The notes: generated from the sequence alone by a model not told the origin. 64,000 nucleotides of DNA from an uncultured Paracoccaceae bacterium (GCA_947501355.1 CANMVA010000001.1:2131492-2195491), one strand, 5' to 3'; shown: positions 46,785 through 55,653, counted from the stretch's first letter. Translations and numbers: made by a program.

Positions 46785-47528
46785 ATGCGGCGCAAACTGG
46801 CAGCGGGAAATTGGAAGATGAACGGGCGCGCGCCCGATCTGGATCAGATTGACGCGCTGGAGGCTGCCCATGGGGACGCAGGCGTCGATATTCTGATCTG
46901 CCCCCCCGCCCCTTTGCTGAGCCGCATGGCAGAGCGCGCGCGCAAGATCGCAGTTGGCGGGCAGGATTGTCACGCCAACGCTTCGGGCGCGCATACGGGC
47001 GATACATCTGCAGACATGCTGGTCGATGCCGGTGCTAGTCATGTGATCCTTGGCCATTCCGAACGGCGCACAGATCACGGAGAGACCGACGATGACGTGC
47101 GCGCCAAGGCCCGCGCCGCATTCGAAGCCGGTTTGATCGCCGTCATCTGCGTCGGCGAAACGCTTGGTGAACGCGAGGCGGCCAACACGCTCGACATCAT
47201 TTCCGGGCAGTTGGCGGGTTCAATCCCCGATACGGCGAACGGCACCAATATGGTCGTCGCTTATGAGCCCGTCTGGGCTATTGGCACAGGCCTTGTCCCC
47301 TCCACCGACCAGATCGGCGAAGTGCATGACTTCATTCGCAGCAAATTGGAGGCGCGTTTTGGCGAAGGCGTCGGGCGGTCTGTCCGTCTGCTCTATGGCG
47401 GCTCTGTCAAAGGCTCTAACGCGGCCGAGATTTTTGCCGTTTCCAACGTCGATGGCGCACTGGTGGGCGGTGCAAGCCTCACGGCCGATGCGTTCTCGCC
47501 CATCATCACTGCACTGGACGCCTCCTGA
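46785..47528 (+). CDS. tpiA: Triosephosphate isomerase
   Basis: 247 residues, TIM barrel interconverting dihydroxyacetone phosphate and glyceraldehyde 3-phosphate. Substrate Lys in AAGNWKMN (residues 7-14), catalytic His in ILGHSERR, catalytic Glu in AYEPVWAIGTG and the phosphate loop LLYGGSVKGSN. GGGAG precedes the ATG. Its stop lies 35 bases before the annotated start of the P450 gene, and overlaps a CTG that could be the real P450 start. Confidence 0.97.
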   Translation: MRRKLAAGNWKMNGRAPDLDQIDALEAAHGDAGVDILICPPAPLLSRMAERARKIAVGGQDCHANASGAHTGDTSADMLVDAGASHVILGHSERRTDHGETDDDVRAKARAAFEAGLIAVICVGETLGEREAANTLDIISGQLAGSIPDTANGTNMVVAYEPVWAIGTGLVPSTDQIGEVHDFIRSKLEARFGEGVGRSVRLLYGGSVKGSNAAEIFAVSNVDGALVGGASLTADAFSPIITALDAS

Positions 47529-47563
47529 AACAGGTCTCCCAATCGCCAACGGATCCGGGGTTC

Positions 47564-48688
47564 GTGCAGAACCCCTACCCATTTTATGCGCACTGCCGGA
47601 CAATCGGCGATATGGTCTATTGGACCGACTACGGCATGGCCTGCGCCGTCAGCCACCGCGCGGTAGAGGCCGCTCTGCGTCACCCCAAGATGGGCCGCGA
47701 ATGCCCACCAGAGCTGGCACCCCCCATCGCGCCAAACACGCAGCCCTTCTATGACATTGAAGCGCATTCCATGCTGGAGCTGGAACCGCCCCGCCATACG
47801 GAACTGCGCAAACTGGTCCTGCACGGCTTTACCTCACGCAAAATCAAAGGGTTGTCGGGCGACATTGAAGCACTTTGCAACAAGCTGATCGACCGCTTTC
47901 CCAGCGAGCCGTTCGATCTTCTAGACGCCTACGCCAAACCGTTACCGGTCACTGTCATCACCCGTCTGTTGGGCGTCGAAGACGCGATGGGCGATCAGTT
48001 GCTTCGCTGGTCGAACGCGATGGTCGCCATGTATCAGGCCACCCGCAGTCGCGCGACAGAAGACGCCGCCGCGACCGCCTCTACCGAATTCGCGGCCTTC
48101 ATTCGCGACGAAATCACCCGCAAGCGCCACACCCCGGGTGATGACCTGATCAGCCACCTAATCGCCGCCGAAGAGGACGGCGCAAAGCTCAGCGACGCGG
48201 CGTTGACCTCAACCTGTATCCTGCTGTTGAACGCGGGCCATGAGGCGACGGTGCACAGTTTGGGAAACGGCGTGAAAACCCTGCTGGAAACCGGGCGGGC
48301 TGAGATCACTGAAAGCTGCGTCGAGGAAGTGCTGCGCTATAATCCCCCGCTTCATATGTTCACACGCTATGTCTATGAAGATATGAGCTTTTTCGGCGCT
48401 GAGTTAAAGCGTGGCGATCAGGTGGCCTGCCTGCTTGGCAGCGCAAACCGCGATGCGGAGGTGTACCCCGACCCCGACCGTTTCAGTGCCCAAAGGCAGG
48501 CCAAACGGCACACGGCCTTCGGAGGCGGCATCCACTTTTGCGTCGGCGCGCCACTGGCGCGGCTTGAGCTTCTGATCGGCCTGCGCGTCCTCTTTGCGCG
48601 GTGTCCGAAGTTACAACTAACCACCCCACCGCAATACGCCAATATCTATCATTTTCATGGGCTTGAGCGTCTGATGGTACAGGTCTAA
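47564..48688 (+). CDS. Cytochrome P450
   Basis: 374 residues from the GTG at 47564, but the N-terminus is probably longer: the in-frame bases from the CTG at 47525 read LKQVSQSPTDPGF before VQNPYPFY, the usual bacterial P450 start pattern, and that CTG overlaps the tpiA TGA. Motifs: LLLNAGHEATVH (I-helix acid/Thr), ExxR in EEVLRY, and the heme-thiolate loop TAFGGGIHFCVGAPLARLE. It would hydroxylate a small substrate using ferredoxin electrons; substrate and donor are unknown. It is a soluble class I type. Its stop overlaps that of the convergent Lrp gene. Confidence 0.92.
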   Translation: MQNPYPFYAHCRTIGDMVYWTDYGMACAVSHRAVEAALRHPKMGRECPPELAPPIAPNTQPFYDIEAHSMLELEPPRHTELRKLVLHGFTSRKIKGLSGDIEALCNKLIDRFPSEPFDLLDAYAKPLPVTVITRLLGVEDAMGDQLLRWSNAMVAMYQATRSRATEDAAATASTEFAAFIRDEITRKRHTPGDDLISHLIAAEEDGAKLSDAALTSTCILLLNAGHEATVHSLGNGVKTLLETGRAEITESCVEEVLRYNPPLHMFTRYVYEDMSFFGAELKRGDQVACLLGSANRDAEVYPDPDRFSAQRQAKRHTAFGGGIHFCVGAPLARLELLIGLRVLFARCPKLQLTTPPQYANIYHFHGLERLMVQV

Positions 48689-49146
48689 AGCGGCAAAGCC
48701 GTCGTTGATTTGATCTCTTCCATCGAAAGCAACGCGGTGACGTTATACACCCGCACTTCCGAGATCAGCGCCTGATAAAAGGCATCATAGGCCCGCGCAT
48801 TCTTCACGCGCACCTTCAGGATATAGTCGATATCCCCCGCCAACCGGTGCGCTTCCTGCACCTCTGGCCGCTCCTGCAAGGCTTGTAGAAAAGCGCGCTG
48901 CCATTCTGCCTCATGCTCTGACGTGCGGATCAGCACGAAGAAACAGGCCTCAAACCCAAGCGCTTCGGGATCAAGGCGCACGGTCTGCGCCCCGATCACG
49001 CCGCCCTCGCGCAGCTTGCGAATCCGGTTCCAGACCGGCGTCTTCGATGAGCCGACTTTGCGGGCAATTTCGTCAAGGGACTGCGCTGCATCGGTTTGCA
49101 GCTCGGTCAGGATTTTTCGATCCATGTCATCCAGGCGAACAGACAT
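48685..49146 (-). CDS. Lrp/AsnC family transcriptional regulator
   Basis: 153 residues. N-terminal HTH (LDDMDRKILTELQTDAAQSLDEIARKVGSSKTPVWNRIRKL) and C-terminal RAM/AsnC ligand domain with FEACFFVLIRT and AGDIDYILKVRVKN. It is divergent from cysG, 135 bases apart, which suggests it controls the cys operon or itself, perhaps in response to an amino acid such as cysteine; that is inference. The stop overlaps the P450 stop by three bases. Confidence 0.92.
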   Translation of the reverse strand: MSVRLDDMDRKILTELQTDAAQSLDEIARKVGSSKTPVWNRIRKLREGGVIGAQTVRLDPEALGFEACFFVLIRTSEHEAEWQRAFLQALQERPEVQEAHRLAGDIDYILKVRVKNARAYDAFYQALISEVRVYNVTALLSMEEIKSTTALPL

Positions 49147-49281
49147 TCTATGTGATCCTCATGTGGGAAAATAGCGTTCTATCGCGCCAGTTTATGAGAA
49201 CATATTTCCTTATCTGCAAGTGAAGACTGCCATAAACCGGGAAATTATCCTAACTTAGGGATAGAAAAGGATCGCATCCCT

Positions 49282-50679
49282 ATGAAACATTTCCCTGTGT
49301 TCATCGCCGTGGAAGGCCGCCGCATCGTTGTTTCAGGCGGTGGGGATGCGGCTGTTGCCAAGCTGCGTCTGCTGCTGAAGACCGAGGCCCATCTGTCGGT
49401 TTTTGCAGATGATGCGCTGCCTTTGATCCGGCAATGGGCGGACGAAGGCAAGCTGGTCCTGCACCCCCGTGCCATGGAACCGGGCGACGCGATGTGCGCT
49501 GTGCTTTTCTATGCCGCCAATGAGGACGCGATTGAAGATGCACGCGTCGCCGCCCTCGCCCATCGCGATGGCGCGCGGGTGAATATCGTCGACAATCTCG
49601 CCGACAGCCAATTCATCACCCCCGCAATCGTGGACCGGGATCCGGTGACAGTGGCCATCGGCACCGAAGGCGCGGCCCCTGTCCTAGCCCGTGCGATCAA
49701 ACGCGATCTCGAAGAGCGCCTACCCGCCACGCTGGGGCCGCTGGCCCGGATCGGTAAGGCCTTCCGCAACGTAGTCGAGGCGCTGCACATGGGCCGCGCA
49801 CGGCGCGATTTCTGGTCGGAATATTACTTTAAAACTGGGCCGCAAGCCATTGATGAAAATGGGATTGAGGCTGTTCCTGAAGCGCTCGACGCCTTGCTCC
49901 ACACCCATCTAACCGCCCCCGAAAAAGAAGGCTCTGTCGATCTGGTCGGCGCAGGTCCGGGCGATCCTGATTTGCTGACGCTCAAGGCACGTAAGGCGCT
50001 GGATGCAGCCGATGTCGTCATCCACGACCGCTTGGTCACCCCCGAAATTCTCGAACTCGCCCGCCGCGAAGCGCTGGTCATCGACGCGGGCAAAGAGGGC
50101 TTCGGCAAAGCCATGGCGCAGGACGACATCAACGTGCTGATCGTAGAGCACGCCAAGGCCGGCGCGCATGTGGTGCGGCTCAAAGCCGGTGATCCCACCG
50201 TTTTCGGGCGTCTGGACGAGGAAATCGAGGCGTGCGACGCCGCAGACGTCACCTGGCGCATCATCCCCGGCATCACCGCCGCCTCTGCCGCCGTGGCGGG
50301 CATCGGCCAATCCCTGACCAAACGCCAGCGCAACGCCTCGGTCCGCCTGCTGACGGGCCACGACATGAAGGGCTTTGCCGATCACGATTGGCGCACGCTT
50401 GCCGCACAAGGCGAGGTCGCCGCGATCTACATGGGCAAACGCTCCGCCCGGTTCATTCAGGGTCGTTTGATGATGCATGGCGCCGATCCCGCGAACCCGG
50501 TGACGTTCATCGAAAACGCCTCCCGCCCCGATCAACGCATCATCGCAACTACATTGGCCGAGATGGCCGATGCGCTCTCCGATGCCCGCCTCACCGGCCC
50601 CGCGCTGACCCTTTACGGCCTCGCGCCACGTGCCGCCATGATCGCCCTAGAAGACCTCCAGGAAAAGGAATTCGCCTGA
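49282..50679 (+). CDS. cysG: Siroheme synthase (methyltransferase/dehydrogenase/ferrochelatase)
   Basis: 465 residues, trifunctional. The N-terminal dehydrogenase/chelatase domain has GRRIVVSGGGDAAVAKLRLLL and the NIVDN region. The C-terminal uroporphyrinogen III methyltransferase has VDLVGAGPGDPDLLTLKA, HDRLVTPEI, RLKAGDPTVFGRLDEE and GITAASAAVAGIGQSLTKR. It makes siroheme, the cofactor of the sulfite reductase encoded two genes later. It heads an operon with DUF2849, cysI, cysH and DUF934, and its TGA overlaps the DUF2849 start as ATGA-type coupling. Confidence 0.95.
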   Translation: MKHFPVFIAVEGRRIVVSGGGDAAVAKLRLLLKTEAHLSVFADDALPLIRQWADEGKLVLHPRAMEPGDAMCAVLFYAANEDAIEDARVAALAHRDGARVNIVDNLADSQFITPAIVDRDPVTVAIGTEGAAPVLARAIKRDLEERLPATLGPLARIGKAFRNVVEALHMGRARRDFWSEYYFKTGPQAIDENGIEAVPEALDALLHTHLTAPEKEGSVDLVGAGPGDPDLLTLKARKALDAADVVIHDRLVTPEILELARREALVIDAGKEGFGKAMAQDDINVLIVEHAKAGAHVVRLKAGDPTVFGRLDEEIEACDAADVTWRIIPGITAASAAVAGIGQSLTKRQRNASVRLLTGHDMKGFADHDWRTLAAQGEVAAIYMGKRSARFIQGRLMMHGADPANPVTFIENASRPDQRIIATTLAEMADALSDARLTGPALTLYGLAPRAAMIALEDLQEKEFA

Positions 50680-50975
50680 TGCCCCGCGCCTTTACCCCAA
50701 AAGTCGTCACCGCCAATCATCTGCTGGAGGGCGACGTGATCTACCAGACAACCACCGGCTGGACCCGCGATCTGGCCGAGGCCGAAGTGCTGGACGACGA
50801 GGCCCATGCCGATTTGCGCCTGCTGGAAGCCACCCAGCAGCGCGATGTCGTCGTTGGCGCCTACCTCGCCGATGTCGAACCGACAGACACCGGCCCGAAA
50901 CCCACCCATTTCCGCGAGGCTTTCCGCATGCGCGGCCCCTCGAACTACAGCCACGGCAAACAGGCGGAGCTATAA
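50679..50975 (+). CDS. DUF2849 protein of the sulfite reduction operon
   Basis: 98 residues, MPRAFTPKVVTANHLLEGDVIYQTTTGWTRDL..., ending GPSNYSHGKQAEL. It matches the DUF2849 family, which in alphaproteobacteria sits between cysG and the nitrite/sulfite reductase gene. The function is unknown; the constant position suggests a role in siroheme delivery or sulfite reductase assembly. The ATG lies one base beyond the TG of the cysG stop and the stop is three bases before the cysI start, so translation is coupled on both sides. Confidence 0.9.
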   Translation: MPRAFTPKVVTANHLLEGDVIYQTTTGWTRDLAEAEVLDDEAHADLRLLEATQQRDVVVGAYLADVEPTDTGPKPTHFREAFRMRGPSNYSHGKQAEL

Positions 50976-50978
50976 ATC

Positions 50979-52649
50979 ATGTATCATTACAATGACTTCG
51001 ACACGGCGTTTCTGGCCGAGCGCAACGCCCAGTTCCGCGCGCAGGTGGAGCGTCGCGTCGATGGCTCGCTCACCGAGGATGAATTCAAGCCGTTGCGCCT
51101 GATGAACGGCCTCTACCTGCAACTGCACGCTTATATGCTGCGCGTGGCGATCCCTTACGGCACGCTCAACAGTGCCCAGATGCGCAAGCTGGCCGAGATT
51201 GCAGAGCGGTGGGACAAAGGCTACGGCCATTTCACCACACGCCAGAACATCCAGTATAACTGGCCCAAACTGCGCGACGTCCCGGACATGCTTGACGCGT
51301 TGGCCAAGGTTGGCCTGCACGCCATCCAGACCTCCGGCAACACGATCCGCAACGTGACCGCCGACCATTTCGCCGGCGCCGCAGCCGACGAGATCGAGGA
51401 CCCGCGCCCAGTTGCCGAGCTTCTGCGCCAATGGTCCACGGATCACCCGGAGTTCCAGTTCTTGCCGCGCAAGTTCAAGATCGCCGTCAGTGGATCAGAC
51501 GTCGACCGCGCGGTCACCAAAGCCCACGATATCGGTCTGCGCATGATCCGCAACGCCGCCGGGGAACCCGGTTTCGAGGTCATCGTCGGCGGCGGTCTGG
51601 GGCGCACGCCCATGATCGGCAAGGTCATCACGGCCTTCCTGCCCAAAGCCGATCTGCTCCCTTATGTCGAGGCCATCGTCAGCGTCTATAACCTGCTGGG
51701 TCGCCGCGATAACAAGTATAAGGCGCGCATCAAGATCACCGTTCATGAGAACGGGATTGAGCGGATTCGGGAGCTGGTCGAAGAGCGTTTCTCCGCGATC
51801 AAAGCCCAGTTCGCCGGGTTTGATCAGAAGCTGCTCGGCAAGCTGGAAGCCGCCTTCGCTCCGCCCGCGTTCAAGACCGGCAACGTCAAAGGCTATGAGG
51901 CCGCACGCCTCACCAACCCCGCCTTTGCAAGCTGGTCTGACACCAATCTGAGCGCTCATAAGGCGGACGGCTACGCCATCGTGTCGATCTCGCTGAAAGC
52001 CCATGGCGCAACGCCCGGCGACGCCACCGCCGATCAGATGCGCGTGATGGCCGATCTGGCCGAACGCTACGGCCATGATGAGCTGCGCATCAGCCATGAG
52101 CAGAACGTGATCCTGCCCCATGTCCATAAATCCGACCTGCCCGCGATCTATGCCGCCCTCCGCGATGCGGGATTGGCCACCGCCAATATCGGGCTGGTCA
52201 GCGACATCATCGCCTGCCCCGGCATGGACTACTGCGCGCTGGCCACGGCCCGCTCCATCCCCATCGCGCAAGAGATTGCCGAACGCTTTGACGAGTTGAA
52301 GCTCGAGCATGATATCGGCGCGCTCAAGATCAAAATCTCGGGCTGCATCAATGCCTGCGGGCATCACCATGTCGGCCATATCGGCATTCTCGGCCTGGAT
52401 CGTGCAGGCGTCGAGAACTACCAGATCACGCTGGGTGGCGACGGCTCGGAAAACGCAGCGATTGGCGAACGGGCGGGTCCCGGCTTCTCCGCGGACGAGA
52501 TCATTCCTGCCATCGAACGGCTGGTTCTCGGCTATCTCGAGCTGCGCGACAGCTCAGATGAGACGTTCCTTGAAGCCTATCGCCGCCTCGGTGCCGCGCC
52601 CTTTAAAGCCGTGCTTTACCCGCAAGAGACAAAGCAAGATGCCGCATAA
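50979..52649 (+). CDS. cysI: Nitrite/sulfite reductase hemoprotein (assimilatory sulfite reductase)
   Basis: 556 residues with two ferredoxin-like half domains and siroheme-4Fe4S domains. Cluster ligands are in ACPGMDYCALATARSIP and SGCINACGHHHVGHIGILG. Substrate-binding Arg/Lys lie in GHFTTRQNIQYNW. Reduces sulfite to sulfide with six electrons; nitrite is an alternative substrate of the family, but the surrounding cys genes favour sulfite. It overlaps cysH by 11 bases. There is no flavoprotein CysJ; electrons may come from ferredoxin through the FPR encoded at 53851. Confidence 0.95.
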   Translation: MYHYNDFDTAFLAERNAQFRAQVERRVDGSLTEDEFKPLRLMNGLYLQLHAYMLRVAIPYGTLNSAQMRKLAEIAERWDKGYGHFTTRQNIQYNWPKLRDVPDMLDALAKVGLHAIQTSGNTIRNVTADHFAGAAADEIEDPRPVAELLRQWSTDHPEFQFLPRKFKIAVSGSDVDRAVTKAHDIGLRMIRNAAGEPGFEVIVGGGLGRTPMIGKVITAFLPKADLLPYVEAIVSVYNLLGRRDNKYKARIKITVHENGIERIRELVEERFSAIKAQFAGFDQKLLGKLEAAFAPPAFKTGNVKGYEAARLTNPAFASWSDTNLSAHKADGYAIVSISLKAHGATPGDATADQMRVMADLAERYGHDELRISHEQNVILPHVHKSDLPAIYAALRDAGLATANIGLVSDIIACPGMDYCALATARSIPIAQEIAERFDELKLEHDIGALKIKISGCINACGHHHVGHIGILGLDRAGVENYQITLGGDGSENAAIGERAGPGFSADEIIPAIERLVLGYLELRDSSDETFLEAYRRLGAAPFKAVLYPQETKQDAA

Positions 52650-53364
52650 CCTGCCGATCCACGCCCGGATCGCCGCCCTGAACGGATATTACCGGCACCA
52701 CGCAGGCATCGACGTGCTCTCGGGCGCGGTCACGAATCCGAAGGCGGGCCAGCTCACGCTGGTCTCGTCCTTCGGGGCGGAATCGGTTGTGCTGTTGCAT
52801 ATGGTTTCCGTGGTGAACCCACGCCTGCCGGTGCTGTTCATCGACACCGAGATGCTGTTTCCCGAAACACTGGCCTACCAGCAAGAGGTGGCGACCCATC
52901 TAGGCCTGCGAGACGTGCGCACCATCCGCGCATCTGACATCGCCGCGCAGGACCCTGACGGCACGCTGCACCAGACCGACCCAGACGCCTGTTGCGCCCT
53001 GCGCAAAACGGCCCCACTTGAAAAAGCCCTGCTGCCGTTTGACGGCTGGATTACCGGGCGCAAGCGGTTCCAGTCCGGCTCCCGCGCGAGCCTTGAGTTT
53101 TTCGAGGCTGACGGCCCTGCCCGCATCAAGGTCAATCCGCTGGCCCATTGGACGCCCCAAGACGTTCAGGACTACATGATCAACAACCGCCTGCCGCGCC
53201 ATCCGCTGGTTGCACAAGGCTATCCCTCCATCGGTTGCGCGCCCTGCACCTCGCCCGTGCGCGAAGGTGAAGACCCTCGCGCAGGCCGTTGGCGCAACAC
53301 ACAAAAAGAGGAATGCGGCATTCATATCATCGACGGCAAAATCATCCGTCGCCCCGCCGCGTGA
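52639..53364 (+). CDS. cysH: Adenylylsulfate/phosphoadenylylsulfate reductase
   Basis: 241 residues from the ATG at 52639 that overlaps the cysI end by 11 bases. It has a PP-loop fold with LTLVSSFGAESVVLLHM, the 4Fe-4S cysteines in DPDACCALRKT and GCAPCTSPVREGE, and the catalytic Cys in ECGIHII. The iron-sulfur pair marks the plant/bacterial APS reductase type, so it probably uses APS directly without CysC and PAPS. It makes sulfite for the sulfite reductase. Sulfate adenylyltransferase is not in this cluster. Confidence 0.94.
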   Translation: MPHNLPIHARIAALNGYYRHHAGIDVLSGAVTNPKAGQLTLVSSFGAESVVLLHMVSVVNPRLPVLFIDTEMLFPETLAYQQEVATHLGLRDVRTIRASDIAAQDPDGTLHQTDPDACCALRKTAPLEKALLPFDGWITGRKRFQSGSRASLEFFEADGPARIKVNPLAHWTPQDVQDYMINNRLPRHPLVAQGYPSIGCAPCTSPVREGEDPRAGRWRNTQKEECGIHIIDGKIIRRPAA

Positions 53365-53375
53365 AGGAGCATCTT

Positions 53376-53783
53376 ATGAGCATCATCGTAACCGATACCG
53401 GCTTTGCCGAAGACGACTGGACGGGCGGTTTTGCCTCCCCGGATTGTGCCAATGACGTGGCCGCTCTGGACATCGCATCCGACGCGGACCCCCATGCTCT
53501 GGCCAACCGGCTGACCGGTCTCGACATGATCCGCATCGACTTTCCCAGCTTTGCAGACGGCCGCGGCTTCACCTTGGCCCGCCAGTTTCGCCTGATGGGC
53601 TACACAGGTCGCCTGCGCGCCAAAGGCCATGTGTTGGCTGATCAATATGCGATGGCGCGGCGGTCCGGCTTCGATGAGGTCGAGATTGACGATGCCCTGG
53701 CCACCCGCCAACCCGAAGAACAATGGCTGGCCCGCGCCGACTGGCAGGACCATGACTATCAGTCGCGCCTGCGCGGGGCCTAA
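53376..53783 (+). CDS. DUF934 protein of the sulfur assimilation operon
   Basis: 135 residues from the ATG at 53376, with AAGGAG seven bases upstream. The core IRIDFPSFADGRGFTLARQFRLMGYTGRLRAKGHVLADQYAMARRSGFDEVEID is DUF934. This family follows sulfite reductase or APS reductase genes in many proteobacteria; its function is not established. The fold is small, soluble and mostly helical. It starts 12 bases after cysH and ends 68 bases before fpr. Confidence 0.88.
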   Translation: MSIIVTDTGFAEDDWTGGFASPDCANDVAALDIASDADPHALANRLTGLDMIRIDFPSFADGRGFTLARQFRLMGYTGRLRAKGHVLADQYAMARRSGFDEVEIDDALATRQPEEQWLARADWQDHDYQSRLRGA

Positions 53784-53850
53784 ACGCCTTCCATTTTTCA
53801 ACCGATGCCCTTAACAGAGGACGCGAAGTGTAAACTTCGCTGGACAGTCT

Positions 53851-54669
53851 ATGAACGAGCAAGTGACCGTGACCGAAGCATCCCCCGTCAAACAACCCAC
53901 CCTTCCCGATGCACAAACCGTGACTGAGGTGAAACACTACACCGACCGTCTGTTTTCGTTCCGCGTGACCCGCCCCGCCAGCCTGCGCTTTCGCTCGGGC
54001 GAGTTCGTGATGATCGGCCTGATGGGCGATAATGGCCGCCCTCTTCTGCGCGCCTATTCTATCGCGTCCCCCTCCTGGGACGAGACGCTGGGGTTTTATT
54101 CGATCAAGGTGCAGGACGGTCCTCTGACCTCGAAACTGCAGCACATCCAGCCCGGCGATCAGGTTATCCTTCGTCCAAAGCCCGTCGGCACGCTCGTGCA
54201 TGATGCGCTGCTTCCCGGTAAACGCATCTGGTTCTTCGCAACCGGCACAGGCATTGCCCCCTTCGCCTCGCTCCTGCGCGAGCCGGAGACCTATGAAAAG
54301 TTCGATGAGGTCATCCTGACCCACACCTGCCGCGATGTGGCCGAGCTGAAATACGGCGAGGAGCTGATCGAGTTGACCAAGAATGACCCGCTGGTCGGTG
54401 AAGAGGCACAGGAGAAGCTGCGCTACTACCCCACCACAACCCGCGAAGAGAGCCCGAAGATGGGGCGCATCACCAACCTCATCAAGGACGGCACGCTGTT
54501 CAAAGATCTCGGGATCGAGGATTTCAGCGTCGAGAATGACCGCGCGATGGTTTGCGGCTCCATCGGGTTGAACACCGATCTGAAAGCGATCTTCGAGGAG
54601 TACGGTCTCGAAGAAGGTGCGAACTCAGAGCCAGGACACTACGTCGTCGAAAAGGCGTTTGTAGGCTAA
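53851..54669 (+). CDS. fpr: Ferredoxin/flavodoxin-NADP reductase
   Basis: 272 residues, bacterial FPR subclass. FAD motif RAYSIASPSWDE, NADP motif ATGTGIAPFASLLREPE, and the C-terminal VVEKAFVG, an AFVG extension beyond the usual aromatic residue seen in Rhodobacter FPR. It passes electrons between NADPH and ferredoxin or flavodoxin. Placed directly after the cys genes it may feed the sulfite reductase, which needs reduced ferredoxin; it may also serve the P450 or IspG. A strong hairpin terminator follows. Confidence 0.93.
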   Translation: MNEQVTVTEASPVKQPTLPDAQTVTEVKHYTDRLFSFRVTRPASLRFRSGEFVMIGLMGDNGRPLLRAYSIASPSWDETLGFYSIKVQDGPLTSKLQHIQPGDQVILRPKPVGTLVHDALLPGKRIWFFATGTGIAPFASLLREPETYEKFDEVILTHTCRDVAELKYGEELIELTKNDPLVGEEAQEKLRYYPTTTREESPKMGRITNLIKDGTLFKDLGIEDFSVENDRAMVCGSIGLNTDLKAIFEEYGLEEGANSEPGHYVVEKAFVG

Positions 54670-54692
54670 ATTCGACTAGTCAGATACGTCTG

Positions 54693-54731
54693 AAAAAAGA
54701 TGCCGCGCGAGGAAACCTCGCGCGGCATTTG
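54693..54731 (+). terminator. Rho-independent terminator after fpr
   Basis: A perfect 13-base-pair stem, ATGCCGCGCGAGG with its complement, closes an AAA loop (54700-54728) between an A-run and TTTG. It lies about 30 bases after the fpr stop and in front of the convergent alanine-rich protein gene, and could act both ways. Confidence 0.75.
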
Positions 54732-54753
54732 TCGTTTCGGTCGCCGGAGTGGC

Positions 54754-55653
54754 TTAATTCTTGCCAAGAGCGGCACGTATCTGGTCGATCACAGAGGCGA
54801 CCATTTCAGGATTGCCCTCCGCTGCCCGCGCAGCTTCTTTCAAAAGCATCTTCTGAGATTCGCCGATATCCGCGTTGTCGATCATCTCGTTTACGCGCGA
54901 CAGGTTAAATCCTTCGGCGGTCAAAGCTTCATCTGATGTGGCAACGGTGCCCTCGGCTTCGGCTTGCGTCGCGGTTGCAGGTGCCTCGGGATCGGAAGCG
55001 CCAGCGGCATTGCCTTCCACTGCCTCTTCGGTGGCTTCTGCGGCATCCGTCGCGGCATCTTCCGTGGCTTCGACCGCGTCAGTTGCAGCATCTTCGGTTG
55101 CCTCAGCGGCGTTTTCAGTGGCCTCGGCTGCGTCGGTTGCAGCCTCTTCGGTCGCTGCTGCCGCGTCAGTAGCGGCGTCTTCGGTCGCCTCGGCAGCGTC
55201 GCTTGCAGCTTCTTGGGTCGCATCAGCCGCTTCATTTGCTGTCTCTTCTGCGGATTGAAGCGCATCGTTCACAGCACTTTCGGCAGATTCGGCCGCGTCG
55301 GAAGCAGCTTCCTCGGTCGCGTTCAACGCGTCACTGACAGCTTCTTCTGCAGCATTGCCTGCATCTTCAAGCGCCTGACCCGCATTGTCGATCGCCTCTT
55401 GCGCCGCCTCTTGGGTGTCCGAGACCGCCTCTTCGACAGCCGTTACAGCATCGCTACCTGCTTCACTTGCAGCTTCTGCAGCGTCTTCTGCCGTCTCGCC
55501 GGCATCTGTTGCAGCATCGCTTGCAGACTCCGTCGTTTCTGTCGTGGCCGCGTCTGTTCCCTCAACCACGTCATCAGCCGTCCCGCCGGAGTAGAAAAAG
55601 TAGCCCACAGCCGCTACGGCCACCGCTGCAATGATCAGAAATAGACTTCGCAT
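54754..55653 (-). CDS. Membrane-anchored alanine/glutamate-rich repeat protein
   Basis: 299 residues. An N-terminal helix (MRSLFLIIAAVAVAAVGYFFYSG) anchors the protein, and residues about 28-225 are almost only Ala, Glu, Asp, Thr and Ser in repeats close to AAEATEDAATD with 7- and 11-residue periodicity. This would form a long, very acidic amphipathic helix or coiled coil facing the periplasm, reminiscent of LEA or apolipoprotein-like repeats. A separate C-terminal helical segment (LTAEGFNLSRVNEMIDNADIG, ASVIDQIRAALG) may be functional. I do not recognise the family. The repeats may tempt false reading frames on the other strand. Confidence 0.8.
   Translation of the reverse strand: MRSLFLIIAAVAVAAVGYFFYSGGTADDVVEGTDAATTETTESASDAATDAGETAEDAAEAASEAGSDAVTAVEEAVSDTQEAAQEAIDNAGQALEDAGNAAEEAVSDALNATEEAASDAAESAESAVNDALQSAEETANEAADATQEAASDAAEATEDAATDAAAATEEAATDAAEATENAAEATEDAATDAVEATEDAATDAAEATEEAVEGNAAGASDPEAPATATQAEAEGTVATSDEALTAEGFNLSRVNEMIDNADIGESQKMLLKEAARAAEGNPEMVASVIDQIRAALGKN

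Noticed and set aside
54754-55653. The repeated DNA of the alanine-rich protein as a CRISPR or tandem repeat array
   Set aside because: The repeats are imperfect, lack spacers and follow codon periods of one long open frame with a membrane anchor.
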